Source: Setophaga petechia
Lineage: Eukaryota; Chordata; Aves; Passeriformes; Parulidae
NCBI GenBank assembly: GCA_024362935.1
Contig: JANCRA010000007.1
Coordinates: 17,454,003-17,518,002, forward strand
Reading direction: 5' to 3'
DNA: 64,000 nt
Below are positions 63,591 through 64,000 of the stretch, piece after piece. The notes under the pieces were generated by a model that saw nothing but the letters and a program-made list of their open reading frames with translations, searched no databases and was not told where the DNA came from. A program made the position numbers and the translations under genes. Position 1 is the stretch's first letter; every line of letters begins with the position of its first letter.

Positions 63591-64000
63591 GTATGTTATG
63601 TGACTTGGTGGGATTTACCAAAATGCCAGCCAAATGCATCTCTGTGAGCTGTGTCTTTGGCCAGGATACATGCTTGCAGTCTTAATATGGAGATTAGGGA
63701 AATAAGAAAATTGTCATTAACACTGGGGAAATCAGCATCTGCAGTTTCTTAATATCTTACTGGCTGATCTTTCATGGTCCTACAGCTGTGTCTGGAGACA
63801 GAGCCAAAGCCTCTGCTCTGCCCTGACTGCTGTGTGTGCTTAGGGCCTGCTGCAGGACTGTGCTGGTCACCAGCTGCTTTTTAATGCCCTCCAAGCAAAA
63901 GGGCTAGAGAGGGAAGAATACCAGCTTAGATTACAATGTTGTAACATGTAGAAACACGGTAGGATTTATTTAGTTTTGTGGACTAATATTTCTGCTCTAG
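63591..64000 (+). other. GBF1: Start of GBF1 intron 4
   Basis: Begins with the donor GTATGT. The remaining 410 bases hold no recognised exon or repeat. Confidence 0.9.

Larger units (their letters stand above)
8395..64000 (+). other. GBF1: GBF1 gene, 5' portion (exons 1-4, partial)
   Basis: GBF1 is the large Sec7-domain guanine-nucleotide exchange factor that activates Arf GTPases at the cis-Golgi and ER-Golgi intermediate compartment. It is needed for COPI coat recruitment and is a brefeldin A target. The window shows a CpG-island promoter with a presumed non-coding exon 1, then three coding exons that join in frame (phases 0 and 1) to give 98 residues plus one base. The product begins MVDKNIYIVQGEIN and includes DEERDPLLHSF and EIEPNVFLRPFLEVIRSED, which I recognise as the vertebrate GBF1 N-terminus. 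These residues form the start of the DCB (dimerisation and cyclophilin-binding) domain. The Sec7 catalytic domain and the rest of the roughly 1,860-residue protein lie downstream. The gene runs away from the presumed PITX3 promoter, as in mammals. Intron 3 is exceptionally long for a bird gene. Confidence 0.95.

Noticed and set aside
1..64000. CRISPR arrays, operons, riboswitches or phage-like modules
   Set aside because: None seen. The spliced exons, CpG islands and CR1/SINE repeats show this is vertebrate nuclear DNA.

Overview
The window is vertebrate nuclear DNA, most likely from a passerine bird. It carries a few short exons bounded by canonical GT-AG splice sites, CpG-island promoters, very long AT/T-rich introns and CR1 LINE fragments. 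A tRNA-Ile-derived SINE with a CR1-type 3' tail at about 22832-22967 matches what is known of the TguSINE1 family, which is restricted to passerines. No bacterial or viral gene organisation is present.

Layout: (1) 1-2560 is a CpG island that reads best as the promoter, first non-coding exon and first-intron start of a minus-strand gene. By conserved gene order (PITX3 lies head-to-head with GBF1 in mammals) this should be PITX3, but none of its coding sequence is in the window. (2) 2560-7690 is intergenic. (3) 7690-8780 is a second CpG island with three inverted CCAAT boxes, a CRE-like site, a GC box and a YY1 motif. It is the plus-strand promoter and 5'UTR exon of GBF1. (4) GBF1 coding begins at 13852. 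Three coding exons (13842-13947, 15238-15304, 63459-63590) join in frame and give the first 98 residues of the Golgi Arf guanine-nucleotide exchange factor GBF1; the rest lies beyond the window. (5) Intron 3 (15305-63458, about 48 kb) fills most of the window. It holds three CR1 pieces, the SINE, MIR-like fossils, long T tracts, palindromes, and several CpG-retaining or homeodomain-motif-rich patches that may be regulatory DNA, possibly for neighbouring PITX3.

I found no wholly new biological system. The points most worth checking are the non-coding patches: an intronic mini CpG island beside a perfect NF-E2/MAF-type motif (52358-52505), a TAAT/TAATCC-rich block (46600-47240), an exon-like CpG patch (24092-24192), and an E-box/near-MEF2 cluster in the presumed PITX3 intron (1180-1440), which could be the avian counterpart of the known muscle promoter. 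Exon calls rest on direct translation and recognition of the GBF1 N-terminus from memory. Promoter and enhancer calls are inference.
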